From the NCBI RefSeq assembly GCF_900639875.1, contig NZ_CAAAIA010000007.1, positions 62,001-126,000 on the forward strand: 64,000 nucleotides of DNA, in the 5' to 3' direction. Origin of the DNA: Legionella impletisoli. Lineage in GTDB: Bacteria; Pseudomonadota; Gammaproteobacteria; Legionellales; Legionellaceae. The translations under genes were made by a program, and so were the position numbers. How positions within the stretch are numbered: the first letter of the stretch is position 1; every line of letters starts with the position of its first letter. This document shows, piece after piece, positions 17,952 to 27,387 of this stretch. The notes below the pieces were generated by a model. That model was not told the origin of the DNA, did not search any database, and saw only the letters and a list, made by a program, of their open reading frames with translations.

Positions 17952-19175
17952 ATGAAAAAAAGGGTTGTAATCACAGGCATGGAAATCACCTCGTCAATTG
18001 GGTGTGGCCTTGAAAATTTTTGGCAATCTGCTGTTAATGGAACGTGTGGCATAAAGCGTATTCAAGCTTACGATCCCTCCCCTTACACCACCCAAATCGC
18101 TGGTGAAATTCTTGATTTGAATTTAGAGGATTTGCCTGAATTTAATAAACCTAAACGTTATCCCCGGGCCGCCCAATACGCGTTATATTGTGCTCATCAT
18201 GCTATTAAGAGATCGGGTTTAACCCCGCAAGAATTGCTATATGCAGGAACATACCTCGGAACAAGCCTCGGGGGGATGCCCGAGCTTGAAGAAGCCTATA
18301 AATCTTTTTTTACTGAAAGCTGGAAAAAAATTCCGGCATTGAGTGTGATTCGTGGTATGCCAAATTCCATTGCGAATCATATTGCGATTGCGTTTGGAAT
18401 AAGCGGACCGAATATGACGGTTTCAAACGCTTGCGTTTCTTCTGCAGAAGCCATAGGTCTTGGTTATCAGCAAATTGCACATGGCCAAATGTCCGTAGCA
18501 CTTTGCGGTGGTACAGAATCATTAGTCTGGGAAACCATTATGGCAGCGTGGTGTAAATTGCGTGTCATGTCAACCCAAAATGAAATGCCTGCCAAAGCTA
18601 GCCGACCATTTGATAAACATCGTGATGGCATGGTCATGGCCGATGGAGCAGGGGTATTAATCTTAGAAGAGCTTGAACATGCCAGGGCACGGGGTGCAAC
18701 CATTTATGCCGAAATCATAGGATTTGGCGCGAGTTGCGATGCATCGCATGTTACCGCACCGAATACTGAAGGACAGGTCCGTGCAGTCAAGACAGCACTT
18801 GAGGACGCTAGACTTTCACCAAACGATGTGCAATACATTAGCGCTCATGGCACCGGAACCCAATTAAACGACCTCACCGAAACCCAAACCATTAAAACCG
18901 TATTTGGAGAGAAAGCGTATCAGATCCCCGTTACAGCACAGAAAGCACTCACAGGCCATGCCATTGGTGCGGCTGGTGCGATGGAGATCATTGCCACAAC
19001 GCTTTGCTTACAACAAGATATTTTATTACCGACTATCAATCTAGATGAGCCTGATTCAGCCTGTGATCTAGATTATGTTCCCAATGAAGCACGAAAAAAA
19101 CAAGTGGACATCGCTTTATCCAATCACTTTGCCTTTGGTGGTGCGAATGCGGTATTGGTCCTACGCCGAATGTAA
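17952..19175 (+). CDS. Beta-ketoacyl-ACP synthase II-like (KAS II/FabF family)
   Basis: A 407-aa thiolase-fold condensing enzyme that extends acyl-ACP with malonyl-ACP. The Cys-His-His triad is visible: Cys in [10 protein letters not shown], His in SAHGTGT, and His in [32 protein letters not shown] and [16 protein letters not shown] are standard FabF blocks. It is not in a fab cluster. The next gene is lpxD, 83 bp downstream, so it could supply the hydroxyacyl chains LpxD uses or be a specialised paralogue. The [10 protein letters not shown] context differs slightly from the usual SMTGH of FabF, which supports a paralogue. Confidence 0.85.
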   Translation: MKKRVVITGMEITSSIGCGLENFWQSAVNGTCGIKRIQAYDPSPYTTQIAGEILDLNLEDLPEFNKPKRYPRAAQYALYCAHHAIKRSGLTPQELLYAGTYLGTSLGGMPELEEAYKSFFTESWKKIPALSVIRGMPNSIANHIAIAFGISGPNMTVSNACVSSAEAIGLGYQQIAHGQMSVALCGGTESLVWETIMAAWCKLRVMSTQNEMPAKASRPFDKHRDGMVMADGAGVLILEELEHARARGATIYAEIIGFGASCDASHVTAPNTEGQVRAVKTALEDARLSPNDVQYISAHGTGTQLNDLTETQTIKTVFGEKAYQIPVTAQKALTGHAIGAAGAMEIIATTLCLQQDILLPTINLDEPDSACDLDYVPNEARKKQVDIALSNHFAFGGANAVLVLRRM

Positions 19176-19258
19176 TTTTATTCAATGCCTGCAATTATTC
19201 GCATGTTCCTGTTCATCACGCTATAATTTACCGATTTTGTCAGTTTAGAAGGTCATTC

Positions 19259-20305
19259 ATGAATGCTACATTACTTGAGATAGCAACCTTAGTCGAAGGA
19301 AAAGTGATTGGGGATAAAAATAAAACCATCAGCGCTTTATCTCCTATCGATAACATAACCCCTAATTCTTTAGTGTTTGCTGAAGGCTTTGAAAACATTA
19401 AACAAGCAGAAGATTCTCCTGCTGCGGCCATTTTAGTTGCCAGTAAGATTGATGGCAGCAACAAGCCTTTAATCCAAGTATCTAATCCTCTGAAAGCGTT
19501 TATCACGTTACTTAATCATTTTTATCCCATGCAACACCCAGATACTGGAATTCACCCAACAGCCGTGATTGCAGATAATGTCAGACTTGGAAAAAACGTT
19601 GCGATTGGCCCTTATGTGGTGATTGAATCAGGAAGCCATATTGGCGATAACTGCGTTATTAAAGCACATGTTTGCATTGGCCGTGATGTTGAAATTGGAG
19701 CAGATACCATCCTTCATCCTCATGTGACGATTTATGATGCTTGCAAAATCGGTGAGCGCGTTAGTATTCACGCGTCAACCGTGATTGGATCGGATGGATT
19801 TGGCTATACACAAGATAACGGCAAGCATTTAAAAGTGCCTCACGTCGGTCAAGTTCTCATTGAAGATGATGTTGAAATTGGTGCGAATAGTGTCGTAGAC
19901 CGCGCCACAATGGGTGCGACGGTGATTGGCGAAGGCAGCAAAATTGATAATTTAGTGCAAATTGCGCATTCGGTAAAAATTGGAAAACATAACATTATTT
20001 GTGCATTTACAGGCATTGCGGGCAGCTCAACTAGTGGGGATCATGTTATTTTTGCTGCAAATGTTGGCGTGAGTGACCATGTGCGAATTGATGACGGCGT
20101 TATATTAGGTGCCAGAGCAGGTGTTCCACCTAAAAAACACCTTAAACAAGGCAATATTTATCTTGGAAATCCAGCAAGGCCGAAAGATAAAGCCATTGAA
20201 CACGAATTAAGTACCACTCGAATTCCAATTATGCGTAAAAATCTTAAGACCTTGTCCGAAAAAGTTGAAAAATTAGCCAAGCAAGTCGAGCAAATGGAGA
20301 AGTAA
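19259..20305 (+). CDS. lpxD: UDP-3-O-acylglucosamine N-acyltransferase
   Basis: LpxD adds the N-linked hydroxyacyl chain in the third step of lipid A synthesis. The 348-aa protein has the N-terminal uridine-binding domain (residues 1-100), a long left-handed beta-helix of hexapeptide repeats (V/I-x-I-G pattern, about 100-320), the [29 protein letters not shown] block, and the catalytic histidine in [12 protein letters not shown]-terminal coiled coil follows ([19 protein letters not shown]). It is separated from the usual bamA-skp-fabZ-lpxA context and sits beside a KAS-like gene and polA. Legionella genomes are known to carry more than one lpxD. Confidence 0.94.
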   Translation: MNATLLEIATLVEGKVIGDKNKTISALSPIDNITPNSLVFAEGFENIKQAEDSPAAAILVASKIDGSNKPLIQVSNPLKAFITLLNHFYPMQHPDTGIHPTAVIADNVRLGKNVAIGPYVVIESGSHIGDNCVIKAHVCIGRDVEIGADTILHPHVTIYDACKIGERVSIHASTVIGSDGFGYTQDNGKHLKVPHVGQVLIEDDVEIGANSVVDRATMGATVIGEGSKIDNLVQIAHSVKIGKHNIICAFTGIAGSSTSGDHVIFAANVGVSDHVRIDDGVILGARAGVPPKKHLKQGNIYLGNPARPKDKAIEHELSTTRIPIMRKNLKTLSEKVEKLAKQVEQMEK

Positions 20306-20310
20306 TTACA

Positions 20311-22992
20311 ATGTCCAAACCTTTGGTTCTGGTTGACGGTTCATCTTATTTTTTTCGTGCCTTTCATGCGCTCCCTCCTCTTACAAACTCCAAGGGTCAA
20401 CCCACTGGGGCTATTTACGGGGTAGCCAACATGATTAAGCGTCTCATAAAGGATTATGAACCAACCTACATGGCTGTGGTCTTTGATGCAAAAGGAAAGA
20501 CCTTTCGTGATGAATGGTATCCTCAATACAAAGCCAATCGCCCGCCCATGCCTGAAGAATTAAGCAGCCAATTTAAACCCTTACAAGAAGTGCTCGATGC
20601 CATGGGGTTGCCTTTGCTGAGCATTGATGGCGTAGAGGCTGATGATGTCATCGGAACATTAGCTGAAAAAGCAACATCTGAAGACATGACGGTGCTTATC
20701 TCCACTGGCGATAAGGATATGGCTCAGTTAGTTAATCGGCAGGTGATCTTAATCAATACCATGACCAATAAAACCCTAGATCCAGAGGGTGTTAAAGAAA
20801 AATTTGGTATTAAGCCTCAGCAAATGATTGATTATTTATCTTTAACCGGAGACGCATCTGATAATATCCCCGGTGTTCCCAAATGTGGCCCTAAAACAGC
20901 TGTAAAATGGTTAGAACAATATCAGTCTCTCGATAATCTTATGGATCATGCCAATGAAATTGGAGGTAAAGTAGGCGAAAATTTACGTGATAGTTTGGAG
21001 CATTTACCGCTTTCAAAAAGACTCGTCACGATTAAAACCGATTTGGATTTATCTCTCAATCTAGAGGACTTGAAACGAAAAGAGATAAAACGTGAAAAAC
21101 TCATTGATTTGGCACGTGAGTATGAATTCAAAACCTGGCTTAAAGAACTTCTAGAAGAAAAAGAAAATAACCATCCCAATCAAGAAAACCCAGAGAGCCT
21201 ATCCTTTGAGCTCATCACAACCGTTGATACACTGGGAAAGTGGATTAGTGCACTGAAAGCATCGGAGGCTTTTTGTATTGACACAGAAACCACCAATCTT
21301 GATCCCATGCGCGCTGAGTTAGTTGGACTTTCGTTAGCCATTGAACGTGACAACCCTGCTTATATTCCTTTAAAACATCAAGATGGCAGTCAACAATTGC
21401 CGTTCGAAGAAACGCTTAACGCATTAAAGCCCATCTTAGAAGATCCAGCAATAAAAAAAATCGGCCAAAATCTTAAGTATGATTATATTATTTTTAAAAA
21501 CCACGGCATCACTCTCCAAGGCATCGCTTACGATACCATGCTTGAATCGTATGTTTTAAACAGCACGGCTGCTCGTCATGATATGGATTCCTTAGCGCTA
21601 AAATATTTAGGTCATAAAACGATTAGTTACACCGATGTGGCAGGTACAGGAGCTAAACAATTACGCTTTGACCAAATTCCTGTATCAAAAGCAGCTCCTT
21701 ATGCGGCTGAAGACGCCGATGTGACCATTAAACTTCATGAAACGTTATACCCCTTAATGGATGAACGATTACACCTGGTCTTTCACGACATTGAAATGCC
21801 CCTGCTAACTGTTTTAGCGGAAATGGAGCGAGCCGGTGTTCTTATTGATAAAAACACCTTAGCCGAGCAAGGTTATCGTCTAAAAGCAGAACTAGAACGA
21901 TTGCAGGAGGAAGCTTTAGCCATTACAGGCAAACCGTTTAACCTCAATTCACCGAAGCAGCTACAAGAAATTTTGTTTGAAGAACAACGCCTTCCGGTAT
22001 TAGCCAAAACACCTACAGGTCAACCCTCCACCGCCGAGGCGGTGCTGCAAGAGCTTGCTTATGATTATCGCCTCCCGGCGGTCATCTTACGCTACCGTAG
22101 TTTAAGTAAATTAGTATCCACCTATATTGACGCACTGCCAAAGCGGATTAATCCTGTAACAGGCCGGGTGCATACCTCCTATAACCAAGCTGTGGCCGCA
22201 ACAGGGCGCTTATCGTCAAGTGATCCGAATTTGCAAAATATACCCATTCGGACGGAAGAAGGTCGGATGATTCGCAAAGCATTTATACCCCCTAAAGACC
22301 ATCTGCTTTTGGCCGCCGATTATTCTCAGATTGAACTTCGCATCATGGCCCATTTATCCCAGGATAAAAACTTATTAAATGCCTTCGCACAAGGCTGGGA
22401 TATTCACACGGCAACGGCTAGCGAAATTTTTGGTGTTCCACAAGAAGAAGTGACCAGCAATCAACGCCGAAGCTCAAAAGCGGTGAATTTTGGTTTAATC
22501 TATGGCATGTCAGCGTTTGGTTTAGCGAAACAAATCGGTGTTGAACGCGATGAAGCACAATCATACATTAATCGATACTTTCAACGTTATCCCGGGGTCT
22601 TGGAATACATGGAGAGGACACGGTCCTTGGCTAGAAGCCAAGGATATGTTGAAACCGTATTTGGCCGTCGCCTCCACCTTCCTGAAATTAACGCGCGCAA
22701 TATGATGCGCCAAAAAGCGGCTGAACGCACTGCAATTAATGCTCCCATGCAAGGAACCGCTGCCGATATTATTAAACAAGCCATGATTGCCATTCATCAA
22801 TGGCAATCCACGGAAAATCCTAAAACGCGAATGTTCATGCAGGTTCATGATGAGTTAGTGTTTGAAGTTCATCAAGACGATGTTAAGTCGGTTAAAGAAA
22901 AGATTAAACAACTTATGGAAACCACTGTTGAATTATCGGTTCCGCTGGAAGTAGCCATTGGCGTAGGCCAAAACTGGGACGAAGCCCATTAA
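20311..22992 (+). CDS. polA: DNA polymerase I
   Basis: A full-length 893-aa Pol I. The 5'-3' exonuclease domain (1 to about 290) begins LVLVDGSSYFFRAFHALP. The 3'-5' exonuclease domain (about 300-480) keeps the proofreading aspartate and glutamate in FCIDTETTNLDP and the NLKYDYIIF segment, so proofreading looks intact. The polymerase domain has motif A LLAADYSQIELRIMAHL, motif B RRSSKAVNFGLIYGM and motif C MQVHDELVFEV. It processes Okazaki primers and fills repair gaps. It starts 5 bp after lpxD, so it may be cotranscribed, and converges on the receiver gene with a 10-bp gap. Confidence 0.98.
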   Translation: MSKPLVLVDGSSYFFRAFHALPPLTNSKGQPTGAIYGVANMIKRLIKDYEPTYMAVVFDAKGKTFRDEWYPQYKANRPPMPEELSSQFKPLQEVLDAMGLPLLSIDGVEADDVIGTLAEKATSEDMTVLISTGDKDMAQLVNRQVILINTMTNKTLDPEGVKEKFGIKPQQMIDYLSLTGDASDNIPGVPKCGPKTAVKWLEQYQSLDNLMDHANEIGGKVGENLRDSLEHLPLSKRLVTIKTDLDLSLNLEDLKRKEIKREKLIDLAREYEFKTWLKELLEEKENNHPNQENPESLSFELITTVDTLGKWISALKASEAFCIDTETTNLDPMRAELVGLSLAIERDNPAYIPLKHQDGSQQLPFEETLNALKPILEDPAIKKIGQNLKYDYIIFKNHGITLQGIAYDTMLESYVLNSTAARHDMDSLALKYLGHKTISYTDVAGTGAKQLRFDQIPVSKAAPYAAEDADVTIKLHETLYPLMDERLHLVFHDIEMPLLTVLAEMERAGVLIDKNTLAEQGYRLKAELERLQEEALAITGKPFNLNSPKQLQEILFEEQRLPVLAKTPTGQPSTAEAVLQELAYDYRLPAVILRYRSLSKLVSTYIDALPKRINPVTGRVHTSYNQAVAATGRLSSSDPNLQNIPIRTEEGRMIRKAFIPPKDHLLLAADYSQIELRIMAHLSQDKNLLNAFAQGWDIHTATASEIFGVPQEEVTSNQRRSSKAVNFGLIYGMSAFGLAKQIGVERDEAQSYINRYFQRYPGVLEYMERTRSLARSQGYVETVFGRRLHLPEINARNMMRQKAAERTAINAPMQGTAADIIKQAMIAIHQWQSTENPKTRMFMQVHDELVFEVHQDDVKSVKEKIKQLMETTVELSVPLEVAIGVGQNWDEAH

Positions 22993-23002
22993 TTAAGCGA
23001 AA

Positions 23003-23461
23003 TTAGGCGTATAACCTATCTAGATGAAATGATGAGTTCGCTTGCCAATAGTAGCCTAAATTAAATACTTTAGATAAATCAACCAACGCTTGATATAGCT
23101 GATGTTGGGGCATAATTTTCGACCACATGGTGCAGTCTCTAAAAGGCTTATGATGAACATGGAAAACTTCTTCAAAGGCTCGTCTCATCAATTGGTTATC
23201 AGTCCAAGCCACGATCGCTTTATTGGGATATTTACGCCAGATAAGATCAGCCAATAATGGACCATTACAATAGCGGCTATCACCTGCACCCAAATCGCCA
23301 TCGATTACAACGAGATCAGGCTGGAATTGCTCCAGCTTGTGTAAGGCATTAAGGCTTTCCGTTACAACCGTTACTTGGACAACTCGGCACACTGCTTCAA
23401 ACAATCGAGTAAGGCAGAATGCATTAAATGCATTATCCTCGACAATCAATACCCGCATCAC
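23003..23461 (-). CDS. Stand-alone response-regulator receiver protein
   Basis: A 152-aa protein consisting of one CheY-like receiver domain. The acidic pocket is E8/D9 in VLIVEDN, the phospho-acceptor is D54 in LVVIDGD, the switch threonine is T87 in IVAWTDN, and K105 is in the HHKP motif. No output domain follows; the last 40 residues are unlike known outputs. A histidine kinase is not adjacent, so its partner is unknown. The gene is monocistronic, and its start region faces the hairpin-plus-repeat element at 23567-23677. Confidence 0.85.
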   Translation of the reverse strand: MMRVLIVEDNAFNAFCLTRLFEAVCRVVQVTVVTESLNALHKLEQFQPDLVVIDGDLGAGDSRYCNGPLLADLIWRKYPNKAIVAWTDNQLMRRAFEEVFHVHHKPFRDCTMWSKIMPQHQLYQALVDLSKVFNLGYYWQANSSFHLDRLYA

Positions 23462-23566
23462 TGCTCTCCTTTCATTACGGGTAGAAGTATAAGGCGCAAA
23501 CCTTAAGAAAAACTTAAGGAAAATTAATTTTTTTTCCCTTTAAGGATCGGGGATAGGGAGCATAGA

Positions 23567-23677
23567 TGGCCCGAATAAATCGGGCCATGTCGGGTGAGTG
23601 GAGATCCCATGTAGGGATGAGTGAAGCTGACCATTTAGGGGTGCGTGGAGCTGACCATGTAGAGATGCGTGGAGCAG
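23567..23677. repeat. Hairpin plus 24-bp degenerate tandem units, copy 1
   Basis: tggcccga (23567-23574) and tcgggcca (23580-23587) form a perfect 8-bp stem with a 5-nt loop. It is followed by about four imperfect 24-bp units starting ccatgt or ccattt (23585 onward; clearest at 23607-23630, 23631-23654 and 23655-23677). The same stem, with a 5-nt loop and a following ccatg-type array, occurs at 47308-47410. There is no ORF. Confidence 0.75.
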
Positions 23678-23710
23678 CCATGGGAAAAATCATGGGGGGA
23701 GAATAGACTC

Positions 23711-25321
23711 TTAGGAATGTTTTAAAAAAATCTCTTGCAAATAATGACTTAAAACACTGTGAACTGCAGGACTTTGCGAAAATCCTATATACTTATCTGG
23801 ACGTATCAAAATAACGGTTGGTTTTTCAAGATCAAGGTGCTCTTGTATCTCTTCTTCATCTATCCACAAATGGAATGCATTCTTTTCAGGAAGCTCTACT
23901 GCATGGCTTAAAATGAGGTGTGATTCTATTACATCGTTGAAATCATGCTCAATCATCTTAGCCATTTCCAGCAGCGATGCTTCAGAATGTCCGGCAATAC
24001 CGGTAAATAAAAGCAAGTGATGCTTTGTGCCTTGTAAAATTTCAGATAAAGATTTAACTTCTCCACTTGTTGCATTGGTTAAATTAAAATCCGTTAAAAA
24101 TGTACCTGCTTTAAAGCGGGCCTGGTGCGATAAATCCTTCACTATGGGGCTTTTTTCATAGGAAATTCGAAGTTCTGCGATTTGCGCGGCAAGTGTTTTG
24201 CGGATGGGCTTAAAAGACATCAACGTTGAAAGCATAACATTTCGAAGCCTAATAAGTAGCGGATTTTCGATTAAGATCATTCTCGTCATGAGATCCGTTT
24301 CTTGTAACACTTGTTTACCTACGGGGTAACGTTCTAAATGATAAGAATCAAGCAGTAGGTCTTTCGCTTGACCTTTTTCAACCAATGCAAGTTTCCAAAC
24401 TAAATTGTAAACATCTTGAATACCCGTATTAAGACCTTGACCACCCATAGGGCTGTGGATGTGTGCTGCATCACCAGCAAAAAAGATTCGATTGCGACGA
24501 TATTGCTCGATTTGACGATGGTGAATGTAAAATTTAGTAATCCACACAGGGTTACTAAGTTTAGCTTTATTGCTTGAACGCTCGTTAAATGCCGCTACAA
24601 TGTCTGCAAAACTTGGATCACCTTCATGGTGATTCAAAGCCGTAAGAACCAAACGAAACCGCTTATTTCCCATAGGAAAACAAGCCAATGGACCTTTGGG
24701 TCCAATAAAAATCGACATATACTCATCGGATTCTTCCCAATCAATCAACAAATCAGCCAGCCACCAATTTTGATGATATTCTGATCCTTCAAATTCCATA
24801 TTGCAGCGATGTCGAACGGTGCTGTGAGCGCCATCACAAGCAATTAACCATTTGGTGTGTATCGTTTCTTGACTGCCATCATGGTGAGTTAATGAAGCGA
24901 TGACTTCGGATTGGGTTTGAGACACATTGACAAGCGCTGTTTCCCATTCTACTTCTATGCCCTGTTGTTGCAAATGATCATATAAAATGCGTTCCGTTTT
25001 ATCCTGCGGTAAATCAATTAAAAAATGATGATTTGCTTCAATACCTTTAAAATCCGCACGGACTAACTCACGATCATTGGATTTAAACAGCACCCCTTGT
25101 ACTTTGTGCCCTTGCTTTAAGACCTCATGAAATAAACCTGTGTCTTGCAACACATCTAAGGTTCGAATATGAAGACCAAGTGCTTTGGATTTATCACTGA
25201 GTTCTGCTTTTTGATCGATAATGCGGCAACGAATTCCATGCCGTTTCAATTCATTCGCACAAAAAAGACCTACGGGGCCTGCCCCCACCACCAATACCTC
25301 AACCGCCTCCTTGACCATCAA
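23711..25321 (-). CDS. FAD-dependent aromatic-ring monooxygenase family protein
   Basis: A 536-aa class-A flavoprotein monooxygenase of the PHBH/PheA fold. The FAD ADP-binding motif VLVVGAGPVGLFCANEL is at the N-terminus, the second FAD/NADPH motif CDGAHSTVRHRC lies near residue 165, and the GD motif RIFFAGDAAHIHSPMGGQGLNTG is near residue 290. A C-terminal thioredoxin-like region (about 400-536), as in phenol hydroxylase relatives, is present. The family hydroxylates aromatic or polyketide-like substrates with NAD(P)H and oxygen. No pathway genes are nearby, so the substrate is unknown. Confidence 0.85.
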   Translation of the reverse strand: MMVKEAVEVLVVGAGPVGLFCANELKRHGIRCRIIDQKAELSDKSKALGLHIRTLDVLQDTGLFHEVLKQGHKVQGVLFKSNDRELVRADFKGIEANHHFLIDLPQDKTERILYDHLQQQGIEVEWETALVNVSQTQSEVIASLTHHDGSQETIHTKWLIACDGAHSTVRHRCNMEFEGSEYHQNWWLADLLIDWEESDEYMSIFIGPKGPLACFPMGNKRFRLVLTALNHHEGDPSFADIVAAFNERSSNKAKLSNPVWITKFYIHHRQIEQYRRNRIFFAGDAAHIHSPMGGQGLNTGIQDVYNLVWKLALVEKGQAKDLLLDSYHLERYPVGKQVLQETDLMTRMILIENPLLIRLRNVMLSTLMSFKPIRKTLAAQIAELRISYEKSPIVKDLSHQARFKAGTFLTDFNLTNATSGEVKSLSEILQGTKHHLLLFTGIAGHSEASLLEMAKMIEHDFNDVIESHLILSHAVELPEKNAFHLWIDEEEIQEHLDLEKPTVILIRPDKYIGFSQSPAVHSVLSHYLQEIFLKHS

Positions 25322-25419
25322 ACAATCCTTTATAATAAGGGGATAATAAAGTAAAGATGACCTGTTCCAAACCCGTTGTCAATTATCAACCATGCCCGTC
25401 CAACTCTAAGCTCAAACTA

Positions 25420-25536
25420 GCAAGTTCTATCTGCTAGCTCGCTTTCTCAAACCTTCGAAGCACATGGAGGTGCTTCGAGAGCCACATGGATGGGTTTATG
25501 CGTGTTTGCGAAAGCGAGCTAGCAGATAGAACTTGC
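25420..25536. repeat. 117-bp nested palindromic element
   Basis: A perfect 27-bp inverted repeat (25420-25446 and 25510-25536) encloses a second inverted repeat, tcgaagcac/gtgcttcga (25455-25463 and 25470-25478). It lies between the rpiA stop and the start of the monooxygenase gene, with no ORF. The long perfect arms resemble a miniature inverted-repeat or REP-type element. Confidence 0.75.
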
Positions 25537-25569
25537 CGGCACTAAACTTTCGGGGCGGGAATTGTTGAA

Positions 25570-26217
25570 TTATATAGAGCGTATACCTTCTTGATTCGCG
25601 ATAAGGACTTTATCGGCGCGTCTTTCTGCAAATAGACCATTTTCTACAACACCTGGAATAAGATTAATCGCCCGTTCCACATCCTTCGGAGAGTTCAAAT
25701 TAATCTCATAGACATCCAACAAAATATTCCCGTTATCGGTAACAAAGCCTTCACGATAAACGGGATCGCCCCCCAACTTGACCAATTCTCGGGCCACAAA
25801 ACTTCTTGCCATCGGGATGACTTCAACTGCTATTGGAAAAGAACCAAGTTGCTTCACTACTTTTGACTCATCCACAATACAAATAAATTGTTGAGCAACA
25901 GACGCCACAATTTTTTCTCGTGTTAAAGCACCTCCACCGCCTTTAATCATTTCATAGCGATAATTCACCTCATCCGCACCATCAACATAAATTGGAACCT
26001 CAGAAGCCACATTTAGATCAATCACAGAGATCCCAAGTTCGCGCAACTTATTTTCAGTGGCAACGGAACTAGCAACAGCGGCATCAATTCGATGTTTTAT
26101 CGCGGCTAATTCCTGGATAAAGTAATTTACAGTAGAGCCTGTTCCGACCCCCACAATCATATTGTCATCAATGTATTGTATAGCGGCTTTGGCTACTTTA
26201 GCCTTTAAATCATTCAT
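25570..26217 (-). CDS. rpiA: Ribose-5-phosphate isomerase A
   Basis: RpiA interconverts ribose-5-phosphate and ribulose-5-phosphate in the pentose phosphate pathway. The 215-aa protein has the phosphate loop [13 protein letters not shown], the [15 protein letters not shown] block, [29 protein letters not shown] with the catalytic aspartates and lysine, and the C-terminal RDG-equivalent [15 protein letters not shown]. The length is typical. It is monocistronic, divergent from the CBS-like gene. Confidence 0.97.
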   Translation of the reverse strand: MNDLKAKVAKAAIQYIDDNMIVGVGTGSTVNYFIQELAAIKHRIDAAVASSVATENKLRELGISVIDLNVASEVPIYVDGADEVNYRYEMIKGGGGALTREKIVASVAQQFICIVDESKVVKQLGSFPIAVEVIPMARSFVARELVKLGGDPVYREGFVTDNGNILLDVYEINLNSPKDVERAINLIPGVVENGLFAERRADKVLIANQEGIRSI

Positions 26218-26342
26218 GGTTTGTCTTCAAAGCGAATTGAAATAATAGGGCATTTTAACACCTATTGCGATGAAAACACAGAACTGGTTTTGTCCTTTAA
26301 ATCATCGTATGATTGCTGGACAGGATTGCGATAAGGAATAGC

Positions 26343-27293
26343 ATGATTTACCACAACATTTTAGGAACGATTGGAAAAACTCCGGTTGTGAAGATTAATC
26401 GATTAAGCTCGGAGCTTGATTGCGAACTTTATGCCAAATGTGAATATTTTAATCCCGGGGGCTCGGTGAAAGATCGCATTGGTTATGCGATGGTTAAAAA
26501 TGCCGAGCGAGAAGGGCGAATCAAACCCGGTGATACGCTAATTGAACCAACCTCTGGCAACACTGGTATAGGAATTGCATTAGCAGGTGCTGTTTTAGGT
26601 TACAATGTCATCATCACCATGCCTCATAAAATGAGCCAAGAAAAGCAATCCACTCTTGAGCGATTAGGCGCTAAGATTTATCGCACCCCAACAGAAGCTG
26701 CCTGGGATGATCCAGAGAGTCATATTTCTTTAGCTAAGCGATTACAAAAAGAGCTGCCAAATGCACATATTTTAGATCAATACGCCAATCCTGAAAATCC
26801 AAATGCACATTACTATGGCACAGCTCAAGAAATCATCGATGATTTTGGTGACAGTTTGGATATGGTGGTTGCCGGAGTTGGAACCGGCGGCACGATTACG
26901 GGTATTGCAAAACGGTTAAAGGAACATAATCCAACCATTCAAGTTATTGGCGTTGACCCCATTGGCTCAATTCTTGGGGGAGGATCGGAGGTAAAACCTT
27001 ATGAAGTTGAAGGCATTGGTTATGATTTTTTTCCTGACGTCTTAAACAACGAATTGATCGATCAATACATCAAGACCAATGACCACGATTCGTTTCATAT
27101 GGCGCGTCGGTTGATAAAAGAAGAAGGCTTACTGGTGGGGGGCTCTAGCGGAGCTGCTATGTGTGGTGCGCTTAAAGCCGCTAAAACGCTTAAGTCTTCG
27201 CAAAAATGCCTCGTCATTTTTCCAGATTCCATCCGAAACTACATGTCCAAATTCATGAATGATGAATGGATGAAAGAACAAGGGTTTTTATAG
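26343..27293 (+). CDS. Cystathionine beta-synthase-like PLP enzyme (catalytic core only)
   Basis: A 316-aa fold-type II PLP enzyme. The Schiff-base lysine is in NPGGSVKDRIG, the substrate loop is PTSGNTGIGIALAG, and the phosphate-binding glycines are in VGTGGTITGIA. GVDPIGSILGG, EGIGYDFFPDVL and the ending VIFPDSIRNYMSKFMNDEWM match cystathionine beta-synthase rather than cysteine synthase CysK. It lacks the C-terminal CBS regulatory domains of the animal enzyme, as many bacterial versions do. The ATG at 26343 follows aagga; an in-frame ATG at 26313 adds ten residues. Predicted to condense serine (or O-acetylserine) with homocysteine; specificity is uncertain. Confidence 0.87.
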   Translation: MIYHNILGTIGKTPVVKINRLSSELDCELYAKCEYFNPGGSVKDRIGYAMVKNAEREGRIKPGDTLIEPTSGNTGIGIALAGAVLGYNVIITMPHKMSQEKQSTLERLGAKIYRTPTEAAWDDPESHISLAKRLQKELPNAHILDQYANPENPNAHYYGTAQEIIDDFGDSLDMVVAGVGTGGTITGIAKRLKEHNPTIQVIGVDPIGSILGGGSEVKPYEVEGIGYDFFPDVLNNELIDQYIKTNDHDSFHMARRLIKEEGLLVGGSSGAAMCGALKAAKTLKSSQKCLVIFPDSIRNYMSKFMNDEWMKEQGFL

Positions 27294-27300
27294 CCTAAAC

Positions 27301-27369
27301 GTTAGCGCGCTAACAATGGCATTGCATTTTTTTGTCCATGTGAGTCCTTCGGTCGGAGTCAATGCCATT
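27301..27369 (+). terminator. Palindromes downstream of the CBS-like gene
   Basis: A 14-bp perfect palindrome (gttagcgcgctaac, 27301-27314) is followed by a 10-bp inverted repeat, aatggcattg (27315-27324) with caatgccatt (27360-27369). Together they fill the gap between convergent genes. A role in ending transcription is likely but unproven because the T-run is internal. Confidence 0.35.
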
Positions 27370-27387
27370 TAAAATTATTATTTAGAC

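Noticed and set aside
22561-22848. 95-codon minus-strand ORF inside polA
   Set aside because: It mirrors the conserved polymerase domain and has no ribosome-binding site.
26313-26342. N-terminal extension of the CBS-like enzyme
   Set aside because: The later ATG has the ribosome-binding site, and the extra ten residues do not fit the family.
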